Of a stretch of 64,000 nucleotides of DNA, positions 49,877 to 59,197 are shown one piece after another (the first letter of the stretch is position 1; every line of letters starts with the position of its first letter). A program made the translations under genes and the position numbers. The notes below the pieces were generated by a model. It did not search any database, was not told the origin of the DNA, and saw only the letters and a list, made by a program, of their open reading frames with translations. Source of the DNA: Rhodococcus tukisamuensis NBRC 100609 (GTDB lineage Bacteria > Actinomycetota > Actinomycetes > Mycobacteriales > Mycobacteriaceae); the NCBI RefSeq assembly GCF_001894985.1, contig NZ_BCXG01000007.1, positions 186,001-250,000 on the forward strand, written 5' to 3'.

Positions 49877-50230
49877 TCAGAACACGTCGATCACGGCACT
49901 GAGACGGCTGAGGATCGCGCGCACCGTCAGCCCACCGCTGCCGGCCGGCTCCGTCCGCTCCGCGGTGGCCACGGCGTCGCGCACCACCGCAGCCACGCTG
50001 CGTTCGTCGGTGAGATCGACGTCGGTGACGGCGAATTCGGCCGTGGCCACGACGTCGGAGCTGTCGGGCACGTCGGTCTCGAGGTCGCGGCGGTACACCT
50101 CGACGCGCAGGGTGCTGCGGCGGACCCGGAAGGCGAAGACCTCGCCGTCCGGGTTGCGGCCGAACCCGTGCGCGTAAGCGCCGACCGTCAGGTCCTCGAG
50201 GACGAACTGTGCGGCCTCGTCTGCGTCCAT
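49877..50230 (-). CDS. Conserved actinobacterial protein, Rv2137c-like, function unknown
   Basis: 117-residue soluble alpha+beta protein (MDADEAAQFVLEDLTVGAYAHGFGRNPDGEVFAFRVRRSTLRVEVYRRDL). No catalytic motif recognised. GGAGG lies 7 bases upstream of the ATG at 50230, so longer upstream readings are rejected. In M. tuberculosis a similar small gene lies between uppP and lppL; here the heme import cassette separates it from uppP. The assignment rests on position and size more than on sequence recall. Confidence 0.75.
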   Translation of the reverse strand: MDADEAAQFVLEDLTVGAYAHGFGRNPDGEVFAFRVRRSTLRVEVYRRDLETDVPDSSDVVATAEFAVTDVDLTDERSVAAVVRDAVATAERTEPAGSGGLTVRAILSRLSAVIDVF

Positions 50231-50434
50231 CGCGTGTCCTCCACCGAGTCGACCGGCGCCTCGTGTTGGCAACAACGGTAGCCGTATTTGTTCCGCACGT
50301 CCGAGTCGGATTCTCGCCCCCGAACCGAATCAGGGATGCTATGGGGTGGAGATGGTGTCCGGCCGGTCGCCGGTCGCGGGGACAAGCCCGCGCCGGCCGC
50401 TGCCGAACGCCGAGTGGCGACAAAGGAGACATAC

Positions 50435-51439
50435 ATGCGGGGACCGGCGGCACGCACCACGACCGTTCTGGCGGGAGCGCTGTTACTGCTGGTGACCGGC
50501 TGTTCCTCGGACAGCGGCGGGGAAGACATGAAGACGATCGACTCGGCCACGGCGGCCGTCTCGCCTGCCGCCGCCTCGCCCGCCGGCACCCTTGTGCCGC
50601 TCGGACAGCCCGTCGGCGCCACCGCTTTCGACGCCGCGACGGGCACCGTGGCGCTGCTCACAGACGACGCGACACACCTGCTGCTCTACCCCGCCGGTGA
50701 CGTCGCGGCGCCGCCGCGGGACATCACCCTCCCGGGCGGCACCGCATCGCTGTCGGACCCCCGCGACGGCGTGCTGGCGGTGCCCGCCGGCCGTTCCGTG
50801 GTGAAGGTGAACGTCGGCAGCGGCGAGACGACCACGGTCGACGTCGACGGCGAGGTCCGCTCGGCCACCCTGCTCGGCGACGGCGGCATGGTCGTCGGGA
50901 CCGCGGACGGTGCCGTGCTCGAACTCGACGCGAACGGCGCTCAGACCGGCAAGGTCTCGGGCTTCGCCTCGGTGGACGCCCTGGGCGTCACCGGCGACCA
51001 GGTCACCGCGCTCGACCGTCGCCAGACGTCCGTGACGAACGTGATCATGGACGAGGGCCAGGGCATGGCGCTCCGGGCGGGCGAGGGCGCGACGAACCTC
51101 GCCACCGATCACTTCGGCCGGGTGCTGGTCACCGACACGACCGGCGGCGAACTGATCGCCTTCACCACCGACCCGCTGATGATGCGTCAGCGCTTCCCCG
51201 TGCCGAACTCGCCGTTCGGCGTGACGGTCGACCAGAACACCAACCTGGTCTGGGTGACGCTGACCGGCACCAACGAGGTGGTCGGCTTCGACCTCTCCAG
51301 CGGGATCCCGGTGGAGAAGCACCGCTACCCCACCGTCCGCCAGCCCAACTCCGTTGCGGTGGACTCGAAGACGGGCACCCTGTTCGTCGCCTCCGCGACC
51401 GGCGACGGGCTGCAGCGCATCGAGACCGCCGGCCAGTGA
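50435..51439 (+). CDS. Beta-propeller lipoprotein, LppL-like
   Basis: 334-residue exported lipoprotein: signal peptide [23 protein letters not shown] with lipobox cysteine at residue 23. The mature part has repeated strands of the YncE/NHL type, for example [37 protein letters not shown] and [22 protein letters not shown], suggesting a beta-propeller of about six blades. AAGGAG precedes the ATG. Directly upstream of pyrD, as lppL (Rv2138) is in M. tuberculosis. The ligand is unknown. Confidence 0.87.
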   Translation: MRGPAARTTTVLAGALLLLVTGCSSDSGGEDMKTIDSATAAVSPAAASPAGTLVPLGQPVGATAFDAATGTVALLTDDATHLLLYPAGDVAAPPRDITLPGGTASLSDPRDGVLAVPAGRSVVKVNVGSGETTTVDVDGEVRSATLLGDGGMVVGTADGAVLELDANGAQTGKVSGFASVDALGVTGDQVTALDRRQTSVTNVIMDEGQGMALRAGEGATNLATDHFGRVLVTDTTGGELIAFTTDPLMMRQRFPVPNSPFGVTVDQNTNLVWVTLTGTNEVVGFDLSSGIPVEKHRYPTVRQPNSVAVDSKTGTLFVASATGDGLQRIETAGQ

Positions 51440-51495
51440 CCGCGGGCCGCACCGACGCCGACCGCGTCCCCACGCCAGGAATCCAGGGAGAACCG

Positions 51496-52566
51496 TTGTA
51501 CCGCTTGCTGCTTCGAATCATGTTCCTCGTCCCGCCGGAACGCGTGCACCACCTGGCATTCCGGGCGATGCGTCTGGTCACGTTCTTCGGGCCGCTGCGC
51601 GCGCTGGTGGCGCGGGTGCTCACCGTGCGGGACCCTGCCCTGCGCACCCAGGTGTTCGGCGTCGACTTCCCGGCGCCGCTCGGCCTGGCGGCCGGCTTCG
51701 ACAAGGACGCCACCGGCGTGAACGTGTGGGGCCCGCTGGGCTTCGGTTTCGCCGAGGTGGGCACCGTGACCGCGCAGGCTCAGCCCGGCAACCCCGCGCC
51801 GCGACTGTTCCGGCTGCCCGCCGACCGCGCGCTGGTCAACCGGATGGGCTTCAACAACCACGGTGCCGGCCACGCGGCCAACCACCTGCGGCAGCGTCGG
51901 GTCGGCGTGCCGATCGGCGCGAACATCGGCAAGACCAAGATCGTGCCCGCCGAGGACGCGGCCGCCGACTACGCGGCCAGCGCGCGACTGCTCGGGCCGC
52001 TGGCGGACTTCCTGGTGGTCAACGTGAGCTCGCCGAACACCCCCGGCCTGCGCGACCTGCAGGCCGTGGAGTCGCTGCGCCCGCTGCTGCAGGCCGTGCT
52101 CGACTGCGTCGAGGTGCCGGTGCTGGTGAAGATCGCACCCGACCTGTCCGACGAGGACGTGGACGCGGTCGCGGACCTGGCACTCGAACTGGGCCTGGCC
52201 GGCATCGTCGCCACCAACACCACCATCAGCCGGGCCGGGCTGGCGACGCCTGACGCCGAGGTCGCCGCGATCGGCGCAGGCGGACTGTCCGGCGCCCCGG
52301 TGGCCGACCGGTCGCTCGAGGTGCTGCGGCGGCTCTACGCGCGGGTCGGCGGCCGGCTCGCGCTCGTCTCCGTCGGCGGGATCGAGACTGCGGACCAGGC
52401 CTGGGAGCGGATCCTGGCCGGCGCCTCGCTGGTGCAGGGCTACACGGGCTTCATCTACGGCGGGCCGTTCTGGATGCGCCGGATCCACAAGGGACTGGCG
52501 CGGCGCCTGCGCGACGGCGGCTACACGTCGCTGTCGGAGGCGGTCGGCGCCGAACACCGGAGCTGA
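51496..52566 (+). CDS. pyrD: Dihydroorotate dehydrogenase (quinone), class 2
   Basis: Fourth step of pyrimidine synthesis: oxidation of dihydroorotate to orotate with FMN, passing electrons to the quinone pool at the membrane. 356 residues. Signatures include [60 protein letters not shown] (catalytic Ser region) and [32 protein letters not shown]. The TTG start at 51496 is preceded by GGGAG 5 bases upstream and gives [15 protein letters not shown], which aligns with M. tuberculosis PyrD; the GTG at 51436 would add an unsupported extension. Confidence 0.96.
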   Translation: MYRLLLRIMFLVPPERVHHLAFRAMRLVTFFGPLRALVARVLTVRDPALRTQVFGVDFPAPLGLAAGFDKDATGVNVWGPLGFGFAEVGTVTAQAQPGNPAPRLFRLPADRALVNRMGFNNHGAGHAANHLRQRRVGVPIGANIGKTKIVPAEDAAADYAASARLLGPLADFLVVNVSSPNTPGLRDLQAVESLRPLLQAVLDCVEVPVLVKIAPDLSDEDVDAVADLALELGLAGIVATNTTISRAGLATPDAEVAAIGAGGLSGAPVADRSLEVLRRLYARVGGRLALVSVGGIETADQAWERILAGASLVQGYTGFIYGGPFWMRRIHKGLARRLRDGGYTSLSEAVGAEHRS

Positions 52567-52576
52567 CCCTGTGGAT

Positions 52577-52605
52577 CCTCCCGGCCCCGATCGGGGACCG
52601 GGAGG
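52577..52605. terminator. Bidirectional hairpin terminator after pyrD
   Basis: CCTCCCGGCCCCG pairs with a near-exact complement (one bulged A) around a 2-base loop, in the 55-base gap between convergent pyrD and the PEBP gene. Confidence 0.7.
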
Positions 52606-52621
52606 ACTCACCGGCGCGGGA

Positions 52622-53155
52622 CTAGTGCCCGAAGGTGGCGGTCAGGGTCGCGCGCGCGATCGCGTGACTGAACAGGTTGAACCCGAGGAAGGCCGGGGTG
52701 GAGTCGGTGGTCAGTCCGTCGACGGTCTCCACGCTCAGGGCGTGCACGGCGAAGATGTAGCGGTGCGGGCCGTGCCCGACCGGCGGCGCCGATCCCAGGT
52801 AACGGTGCCCGCCGCCGTCGTTCTTGAGGGTGACGGCGCCCGCGGGCAGTCCCGCGCCCGTGCCGTCGCCGGCGTCGGCCGCCAGCGAGGTCACCGAAGC
52901 CGGGATGTTCGCGACGGCCCAGTGCCAGAAGCCGGACGCGGTCGGCGCGTCGGGGTCGAACATCGTCACCACGAAGCTCTTCGTCTCGGGCGGGAATCCG
53001 GACCACGACAGCTGCGGGGAGACGTCCTCGCCACCGGGGACGCCGAAGATGCCGCTGCGCTGCGCTGCGGGCACCTCACCACCCTCGGTGAACTGCTCGG
53101 AGGTCAGCTCGAAGGACGGCAGGTCCGGGAGCGGTCCGTACGGGTCGTGCGACAT
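52622..53155 (-). CDS. PEBP / YbhB-YbcL family protein (Rv2140c-like)
   Basis: 177-residue phosphatidylethanolamine-binding-protein fold, cytoplasmic. The anion-binding-pocket motifs are [22 protein letters not shown] (D-P-D-A-P and HW) and [15 protein letters not shown]. No enzyme activity is established for most members. AAAGGA precedes the ATG. It lies 54 bases downstream of the M20 peptidase gene on the same strand, in the order known from Rv2141c-Rv2140c. Confidence 0.93.
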   Translation of the reverse strand: MSHDPYGPLPDLPSFELTSEQFTEGGEVPAAQRSGIFGVPGGEDVSPQLSWSGFPPETKSFVVTMFDPDAPTASGFWHWAVANIPASVTSLAADAGDGTGAGLPAGAVTLKNDGGGHRYLGSAPPVGHGPHRYIFAVHALSVETVDGLTTDSTPAFLGFNLFSHAIARATLTATFGH

Positions 53156-53209
53156 GGGGGTCCTTTCGTCGAAGGGGCGGCTCGGCCGATCAGCCGGCGT
53201 GAGACCGCT

Positions 53210-54583
53210 TCAGCTGTTCAACAAGAAGTGCTCGAGCACCCGGGTACCGAACTCTAGTGCGTCCACCGGAACCCGCTCGTCCACGCCGTGGAAGAGCGCG
53301 GTGAAGTCCAGGTCCGGCGGGAGCTGCAGCGGAGCGAAGCCGAAGCACCGAATCCCCAACTTGGCGAGCGCTTTTGCGTCGGTGCCGGCCGAGAGCATGT
53401 ACGGCACGGTGCGTCCGTTCGGGTCGTGCGCGAGGATCGCGTCGTTCATCGCGTCCACCAGGTGCCCGTCGAAGGTGGTCTCGTAGGAGTCGAGCTTGGT
53501 GATCCACTCGCGGGTGACGTCCGGGCCGATCAGCTCGTCCACCTCCCGCTCGAAGGCCGCCTGCCTGCCCGGCAGCACGCGGCAGTCCACCACCGCCGAC
53601 GCGGTCTGCGGGATCACGTTCGCCTTGTAGCCGGCCGCCAGCATCGTCGGGTTCGCCGTGTCGCGCAGCGTCGCGCCGATGATCCGGGAGACGGTGCCGA
53701 GCTTTTCCAGGGTGCCGTCGATGTCCGGCGAGCTGGGGTCGAAATCGAGACCGGTCTCCGCACTCAGCGCACCCAGGAACTCCGCCACCGAGTCCGGCAC
53801 CACCAGCGGGAAGGTGTGCCGACCGAGCCGCGCGACCGCCTCGGACAAGATCGTGACCGCGTTGTCCTCGTGCAGGAAGGAACCGTGTCCGGCGCGGGCC
53901 TTCGCGGTCAGCCGCATCCAGCCGAGCCCCTTCTCCGCGGTCTCGACCAGGTACAGCCTCGCGTCGCTGCCGTCGGGCCGCGGCACGCTCAGGGAGAAGC
54001 CGCCCACCTCACCCACCGCCTCGGTGACGCCCTCGAACAGGTCGGGGCGGTGCTCGACCAGCCACTGCGAGCCCCAGGTGCCGCCCGCCTCCTCGTCCGC
54101 GAGGAAGGCGAACACCAGGTCCCGGGGCGGCACCGTGCCCTCCGCCTTGAACTGGCGGGCCAGCGCCAACGTCATCCCGACCATGTCCTTCATGTCGACG
54201 GCGCCGCGCCCCCACACGTAGCCGTCCGCCACCGCGCCGGAGAACGGGTGCACGCTCCAGTCCGAGGGCTCCGCCGGCACCACGTCGAGGTGGCCGTGGA
54301 TCATCAGCGCGCCGCGTTCCGGGTCGGCGCCGCGCAACCGGGCGAAGACGTTGCCACGGCCGGGCGCACCGGACTCGACGTACTCCGTCTCGTAACCCAC
54401 CTCTTCGAGCCGCGCCGCCACCCACTCGGCGCACTCCCGCTCGCCCTTGGTGGTCTCGGGCTCCCCGGTGTTGGAGGTGTCGAACCGGATCAGCGCGCTG
54501 ACGAGGTCGACGACCTCCGCCTCGGCGCGGCCGCGGGCCCGTTCGGACTGCTGGGAATTCTGGGACTGCTGGGATTTCGCCAT
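53210..54583 (-). CDS. M20 family peptidase / dipeptidase (Rv2141c-like)
   Basis: 457-residue zinc-dependent amidohydrolase of the ArgE/DapE/carboxypeptidase group. The first metal-binding His and Asp are in LMIHGHLDVVPA, the bridging Asp in GRGAVDMKDMVG, and the general-base Glu pair in AFLADEEAGGTWGSQW. A late metal ligand is probable in FHGVDERVPVDAL. Residues 1 to 20 are a Gln/Ser-rich tail. GGAGG lies 8 bases upstream of the ATG at 54583; the GTG at 54592 is too close to it. Substrate unknown. Confidence 0.93.
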   Translation of the reverse strand: MAKSQQSQNSQQSERARGRAEAEVVDLVSALIRFDTSNTGEPETTKGERECAEWVAARLEEVGYETEYVESGAPGRGNVFARLRGADPERGALMIHGHLDVVPAEPSDWSVHPFSGAVADGYVWGRGAVDMKDMVGMTLALARQFKAEGTVPPRDLVFAFLADEEAGGTWGSQWLVEHRPDLFEGVTEAVGEVGGFSLSVPRPDGSDARLYLVETAEKGLGWMRLTAKARAGHGSFLHEDNAVTILSEAVARLGRHTFPLVVPDSVAEFLGALSAETGLDFDPSSPDIDGTLEKLGTVSRIIGATLRDTANPTMLAAGYKANVIPQTASAVVDCRVLPGRQAAFEREVDELIGPDVTREWITKLDSYETTFDGHLVDAMNDAILAHDPNGRTVPYMLSAGTDAKALAKLGIRCFGFAPLQLPPDLDFTALFHGVDERVPVDALEFGTRVLEHFLLNS

Positions 54584-54692
54584 GTCGGACACCTCCCTTT
54601 CCTACCACCGCCCACCTGCCGCCATCGGTTTCCGTCGTCGAACCGACAATCCGCCTCCAAAACAGCCTTCTGACCTGCACAAACGAGACGAT

Positions 54693-54722
54693 TTGGGGCT
54701 TTGGCCCACTCTGGGTTAATCT
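54693..54722 (+). promoter_or_regulatory. Promoter of tRNA-Leu
   Basis: TTGGGG (54693-54698) and TAATCT (54717-54722) with 18 bases between them; transcription would begin about 40 bases before the mature tRNA. Confidence 0.5.
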
Positions 54723-54770
54723 TTTCCAGCACGCAGCGAGAGCAGCGAGCAAGCAACACAGTGTGTGCAA

Positions 54771-54856
54771 GCGCGAGTGGCGGAATGGCAGACGCGCTAG
54801 CTTGAGGTGCTAGTGTCCTACTAATGGACGTGGGGGTTCAAGTCCCCCCTCGCGCA
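54771..54856 (+). tRNA. tRNA-Leu (anticodon GAG)
   Basis: 86 bases forming a full class II cloverleaf. The acceptor GCGCGAG pairs with CTCGCGC, the discriminator is A, and no CCA is encoded. The anticodon stem CTAGC/GCTAG holds loop TTGAGGT, so the anticodon is GAG at 54804-54806 (reads CUC and CUU). A long variable arm and a T arm GGGGGTTCAAGTCCCCC are present. Confidence 0.97.
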
Positions 54857-54874
54857 CTCTGAGTTGAGACAGAC

Positions 54875-54910
54875 GAGAAAGGCCCCGGATTTCGATCCGG
54901 GGCCTTTCTC
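54875..54910. terminator. Strong bidirectional terminator
   Basis: A perfect 16-bp stem (54875-54890 with 54895-54910) with a TTCG tetraloop. It lies 18 bases after tRNA-Leu and 24 bases beyond the end of the convergent peptidase gene, so it can end both transcripts. Confidence 0.88.
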
Positions 54911-54934
54911 GTTGTGCCGCAAGGACATTGGCGT

Positions 54935-56149
54935 TCACCTCGACATCATCACCGGCTCGCTGGGCGAGCGCGCCTGGGTCCGCGCGTGCTCCGCGGCGAC
55001 CAGTTCACGCATCGCGAGTTCCTTCGCGCAGGCCAGCAGGGAGCCGACCGCGCTCACGCGCGGGAACGTCAGGCCGGTGTGGCCCACGTTGTCGTGCTCG
55101 TCGTCCCCGTCGTAGATCACCTCGCTGCCGCGCGCCAGCCATCGGGTCAGGTCGGCGACCGACGGCAACGACCCCGTCGTACGAAGGTAGAAGGACTGCA
55201 ACAGCAGCACCACGCCGGTCGCGCACGCCGTCGCGTGGCTGACCCCGTACTGGATCGACTCACCGGTGTCGTTGAGGATCCCGGTGGAGGTCACCGGCGA
55301 CCCCGGCGCGAACAGCGACGTCGCGCACGCGCCACCCACCTTGTGGTGCAGGCGCTGGGTGAACGGCGTCAACCGGTCCGGAGCCGTGCTGAACGCCTTG
55401 GCGCCGTCCCGGTACCGGAACGGTCCCTCGTCGGCGTCGTAGACGGCTCCCACGCTGATCGTCTGCCGGAAGATCGCCGGGTAGCTCATCCCCTGCAGGC
55501 CGCCGTGTGCGTAGTACTCGCTGCCCGCGTTCACGCAGCAGGCGACGTCGGCGTCCGCCAGTTCCTGCAGCAGCGCACCGATCGAATCACCCGGCATGTC
55601 GGTGTCGGTGGTCCGGTTGTCCGACGCGCACATCGACATGCAGACCCCGGAGATCCCGAGGGCGGCGCGGTGGTCGAGTACCCACTCCAGCCCGTCCCGG
55701 ACGTCCGCGAACCGTCCGGTGCCGTCGTCGCACAGGACCTTGACCGGCACGATCCGCGCGTTGGGCGCGATCCCGGTGTGGATCCGGCCCGCGCAGACGA
55801 TGCCCGCGACGTTGGTGCCGTGGCCGTTGCGGTCGGTGACGTCGGCCCGGTCGTGTCCGCCGTCGGCGGTGAAGTTGCGGCCCGGCACCACCCGGCCGGC
55901 GAAGTCCACGTGCGTCGACCGCAGGCCGGTGTCCAGCACGGCGACCGTGACGCCCGCGCCGCCGACGTTGAAGTCGCGTCGCGCGTCCGGCGCGCGCACC
56001 AGCGGATCCACCTCGGTCAGTTCCGGCAGGAACGGTCCGTCCTTCTGCAGGGGCGCAGTCACCGGCACCACGGATTCGGCGTGCAGGGTCGGGTGCATCG
56101 CCCCGCTGCCGTCGCCGATCGCCCTCTCGTTCAGTGCTCTCTCGTTCAT
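54935..56149 (-). CDS. Subtilisin-like serine peptidase (S8), no signal peptide
   Basis: 404-residue subtilase. The catalytic Asp is in VAVLDTGLRSTHVDFAG, the His in RNGHGTNVAGIVC, the oxyanion Asn in CCVNAGSEYYAHGG, and the Ser in YGVSHATACATGVVLLL. The Ser motif GVSHATA differs from the usual GTSMATP. The start MNERALNERAIGDGSG has no hydrophobic signal and no long propeptide (about 60 residues precede the domain), so it may act in the cytoplasm or leave by an unusual route. Longer in-frame readings upstream have no coding support. Divergent from the Cys4-motif SDR. Confidence 0.9.
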   Translation of the reverse strand: MNERALNERAIGDGSGAMHPTLHAESVVPVTAPLQKDGPFLPELTEVDPLVRAPDARRDFNVGGAGVTVAVLDTGLRSTHVDFAGRVVPGRNFTADGGHDRADVTDRNGHGTNVAGIVCAGRIHTGIAPNARIVPVKVLCDDGTGRFADVRDGLEWVLDHRAALGISGVCMSMCASDNRTTDTDMPGDSIGALLQELADADVACCVNAGSEYYAHGGLQGMSYPAIFRQTISVGAVYDADEGPFRYRDGAKAFSTAPDRLTPFTQRLHHKVGGACATSLFAPGSPVTSTGILNDTGESIQYGVSHATACATGVVLLLQSFYLRTTGSLPSVADLTRWLARGSEVIYDGDDEHDNVGHTGLTFPRVSAVGSLLACAKELAMRELVAAEHARTQARSPSEPVMMSR

Positions 56150-56327
56150 GATCTCGGCCTCTCTCGCCCGCCGGGCGCGGCGGCCCGGCCATCCCCCGAC
56201 ACCAAAAATCCTCCTCGCGCCCGGCGCCGTTGTCACCAGTTGACGGCGGCCGAATCGGCTGGTGGCCGCCGACTCGGTAGGATTCGCTGCGACCAGTACG
56301 ACGCGATCAGAACTGAGTTTGCAACCG

Positions 56328-57770
56328 ATGGCACAACCAATGACAGGTATCGATCCCACCGACCTGGAGACCTGCATCCGGGTGCTGAACGCGGCCGGTG
56401 AGCTCGACTCGGACCACCCCGATTCGGTGGCCCTGCAGCGGGCCAGCGGCAAGATGTTCAAGGAGCTCAAGCGGCGTCGCCGGATCGAGGCCCGGGACGC
56501 GGTCTCCGAGGCCGACCGCGCGGTCGTCGCCGCCACCGCGACCGGCTCGCCCGAGCGCATCGACGACGAGACCGCGGGCGTACTGATCACCTCCAACGCC
56601 CCGGGCGCCACGGCGGGCACCCTGATCCGCCCGCGCCCCTGCTACATCTGCAAGCAGCGCTACACCGTGGTCGACGCCTTCTACCACCAGCTCTGCCCGG
56701 ACTGCGCGGCCAGCAGCCACGCCAAGCGCGACGCCAGCACCGACCTCACCGGCCGCCGCGCCCTGCTGACCGGCGGCCGCGCCAAGATCGGCATGTACAT
56801 CGCGCTGCGCCTGCTCCGCGACGGCGCCCACCTGACCATCACCACCCGCTTCCCCAACGACGCGATCCGCCGGTTCAAGGCGATGGAGGACAGCGCCGAC
56901 TGGATCCACCGGCTCCGCGTCGTCGGCATCGACCTCCGCGATCCCGCCCAGGTGGTCTCGCTGGCCGACTCGGTCGCCGCCCAGGGTCCGCTGGACATCC
57001 TGATCAACAACGCCGCCCAGACGGTGCGCCGCTCCCCCGGCTCCTACTCCGCGCTGGTCGAGGCCGAGTCCGGTCCGCTGCCCGCGGGCGAACTGCCGGA
57101 CGTGCTCACCTTCGGCAAGACGAGCGACGCCCACCCGGCCTCGCTGGCCAGTTCGCTGCCCGAGGCCGCGCAGTCGATCGTGCACCAGGTCAGCGAGCTG
57201 GCCTTGGTCGCGGGTTCGGCCTCCCCCGAACGCATTTCGCAGGGCATCGCCATCGACGCGGGCGGGCTGGTCCCGGACCTCGCACACACCAACAGCTGGG
57301 TGCAGACCGTCGCCGAGGTGGACCCGATCGAGCTGCTCGAGGTGCAGCTGTGCAACTCGGTGGCACCGTTCATCCTGGTCTCCCGGCTCCGCCCGGCGAT
57401 GGCCGCGGCAGCGGCCCGCCGCAAGTACGTGGTGAACGTGTCCGCGATGGAGGGCCAGTTCTCCCGCGCCTACAAGGGCGCCGGACACCCGCACACCAAC
57501 ATGGCCAAGGCCGCGCTGAACATGCTCACCCGCACCAGCGCCAAGGAGATGCTGGACGAGGACGGCATCCTGATGACCGCCGTGGACACCGGCTGGATCA
57601 CCGACGAACGGCCGCACTACACCAAGCTGCGACTGGCCGACGAGGGCTTCCACGCCCCGCTCGACCTCGTCGACGGCGCGGCCCGCGTGTACGACCCCAT
57701 CGTGCAGGGCGAACTCGGCGTCGACCTCTACGGCTGCTTCCTCAAGGACTACCGGCCATCGCCCTGGTGA
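56328..57770 (+). CDS. SDR-fold oxidoreductase with N-terminal Cys4 (zinc-ribbon-like) motif
   Basis: 480 residues. Residues 1 to 90 are a helical, charged region (MFKELKRRRRIEARDAVSEADRAVV). Residues about 104 to 130 carry CYIC and CPDC pairs 18 residues apart, a likely zinc knuckle. From about 142 an SDR domain begins with LTGRRALLTGGRAKIGMYIALRLL (cofactor site) and NNAAQTV. The centre holds an insertion of about 100 residues, followed by VNVSAMEGQF. The YxxxK motif is not obvious: the aligned stretch reads AYKGAGHPHTNMAKAALNML, where H and K may replace it. Function unknown. Start at MAQPMTGIDPTD without a clear ribosome-binding site. Confidence 0.85.
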   Translation: MAQPMTGIDPTDLETCIRVLNAAGELDSDHPDSVALQRASGKMFKELKRRRRIEARDAVSEADRAVVAATATGSPERIDDETAGVLITSNAPGATAGTLIRPRPCYICKQRYTVVDAFYHQLCPDCAASSHAKRDASTDLTGRRALLTGGRAKIGMYIALRLLRDGAHLTITTRFPNDAIRRFKAMEDSADWIHRLRVVGIDLRDPAQVVSLADSVAAQGPLDILINNAAQTVRRSPGSYSALVEAESGPLPAGELPDVLTFGKTSDAHPASLASSLPEAAQSIVHQVSELALVAGSASPERISQGIAIDAGGLVPDLAHTNSWVQTVAEVDPIELLEVQLCNSVAPFILVSRLRPAMAAAAARRKYVVNVSAMEGQFSRAYKGAGHPHTNMAKAALNMLTRTSAKEMLDEDGILMTAVDTGWITDERPHYTKLRLADEGFHAPLDLVDGAARVYDPIVQGELGVDLYGCFLKDYRPSPW

Positions 57771-57840
57771 CCTGAGCCACCTGGTGCCTCGTGCTCGAAG
57801 TCCGTTGATGGGTGCCGGGGATCCACGTGGATGCATCGGA

Positions 57841-57898
57841 AGGCGGAGACGTCACGGGTAGCGGTGTTCTACCTGGGACGTCGACAACGCAGCGAGGC
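57841..57898 (+). other. Conserved structured intergenic element, copy A
   Basis: AGGCGGAG (57841-57848), 33 bases, then CGACAACGCAGCGAGGC (57882-57898). The 33 bases form a hairpin GGTAG-CGGTGTT-CTACC, extended by GACGTC arms. Copy B at 59960 has the same flanks, spacing and loop with different but still paired stem bases. It lies 60 bases upstream of the gene at 57959. Could be an RNA leader or a DNA site; this is the only feature I see in the 188-base gap besides the -10 box. Confidence 0.6.
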
Positions 57899-57945
57899 GC
57901 CGCGTGGGCCCCGGCAACCGCGAGAAGACTTCGGGCACGGGGCAC

Positions 57946-57951
57946 TAGGCT
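57946..57951 (+). promoter_or_regulatory. Leaderless -10 box
   Basis: TAGGCT ends 7 bases before the ATG at 57959 and no Shine-Dalgarno is present. If used, element copy A lies upstream of the transcription start. Confidence 0.45.
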
Positions 57952-57958
57952 CGGCGGC

Positions 57959-59197
57959 ATGACCCGCACCCGCGACCTCGACGTCGTCGTCTACGGCGCC
58001 TCCGGCTTTGTCGGCAGGCTCACCGCCGAGTACCTGGCCCGCCACGCGCCCGACGGCACCCGGATCGGCCTCGCCGGCCGCTCCCGGGAGCGGCTCGAGC
58101 GGGTGCGGGAGTCGCTGCCGGGGGCGTCGGCGTGGCCGATCCTGATCGCCGACGCGGACGACCCGGACTCGCTGACCGCACTGGCGAAGTCGACGCACGT
58201 CGTGGTCACCACCGTCGGCCCGTACGCGAAGTACGGGATCGACCTGGTGCGGGCCTGCGCCGAGGAGGGCACCGACTACACCGACCTGTCCGGCGAGGTG
58301 CTCTTCGGCCGCGAGAGCATCGACCGGTTCCACAACGTGGCCGTGGCGTCCGGGGCCCGCATCGTGCACTCCTGCGGCGTCGACTCCATCCCCTCGGACC
58401 TCGGCGTGCACGTGCTGCACCAGCAGGTGAGCGCCGACGGCGAGGGCGACCTCACCGACACCACGCTGGTCGTCAGCGCGTTCCGCGGCGGGGTCAGTGG
58501 GGGCACCGTCGACTCGATGCGCAACCTGGTCGACACCGTGAAGGTGGACCGCCACGCCCGCCGGATCGCGGCCGGCCCGTACTCGCTGAGCCCCGACCTG
58601 GCCGCCGAACCCGACCTGGGCCGGCAGTCCGACTTCGAGATGGTGAAGGGCTCGGACATCGCGCCCGGCCTCGGCGGCCGCACCGCGCCGTTCGTGATGG
58701 GCTCGACGAACACCCGGGTGGTGCGCCGCAGCAACTCGCTGCGCAAGTGGGCGTACGGCCGCACGTTCCGGTACCGGGAGGTGATGAGCGTGGGTCAGTC
58801 GGCGCTCTCACCCGTCTTCGCCGCCGGGGTGTCGGCGGGGCTCGGCGCGCTGATGGCCGGTCTCGCCTTCGGCCCCACCCGCTACCTCCTGGACCGCGTG
58901 CTGCCCGCACCCGGCGAGGGCCCGAGCGAGAAGACCCGCAGGACTGGCCATTTCACGATGGACCTCTACACCACCACCAGCACCGGCGCCCGGTACGCGG
59001 CCCGGGTGCGCGCGCAGGGCGACCCCGGGTACGCCGCGACCGCGGTGATGCTCGGCGAGTCGGCGCTGGCGCTGGCGTTCGACGGCGAGAGGCTGCCCGC
59101 CGCCGCCGGCGTGCTGACCCCGGCCACCGCCATCGGCGACGCCCTCGTCGACCGGCTCCGGGCCGCCGGATTCGAGATCAGCGTCCGGAGGACGTAG
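57959..59197 (+). CDS. Saccharopine-dehydrogenase-like / trans-acting enoyl reductase family protein
   Basis: 412-residue NAD(P)-binding protein of the mycobacterial Rv2449c/Rv2953 type. The Rossmann motif is DVVVYGASGFVGRLTAEYLARH at the N-terminus. The family-specific TVGPYAKYG, YTDLSGEVLF and HSCGVDSIPSDLGV segments follow. The C-terminal YTTTSTGARYAARVRAQGDPGY and EISVRRT are typical. Some members (Rv2953) reduce enoyl intermediates in polyketide lipids; others are uncharacterised, so the substrate is open. Its last 20 bases overlap the convergent YhhN gene. Confidence 0.92.
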   Translation: MTRTRDLDVVVYGASGFVGRLTAEYLARHAPDGTRIGLAGRSRERLERVRESLPGASAWPILIADADDPDSLTALAKSTHVVVTTVGPYAKYGIDLVRACAEEGTDYTDLSGEVLFGRESIDRFHNVAVASGARIVHSCGVDSIPSDLGVHVLHQQVSADGEGDLTDTTLVVSAFRGGVSGGTVDSMRNLVDTVKVDRHARRIAAGPYSLSPDLAAEPDLGRQSDFEMVKGSDIAPGLGGRTAPFVMGSTNTRVVRRSNSLRKWAYGRTFRYREVMSVGQSALSPVFAAGVSAGLGALMAGLAFGPTRYLLDRVLPAPGEGPSEKTRRTGHFTMDLYTTTSTGARYAARVRAQGDPGYAATAVMLGESALALAFDGERLPAAAGVLTPATAIGDALVDRLRAAGFEISVRRT

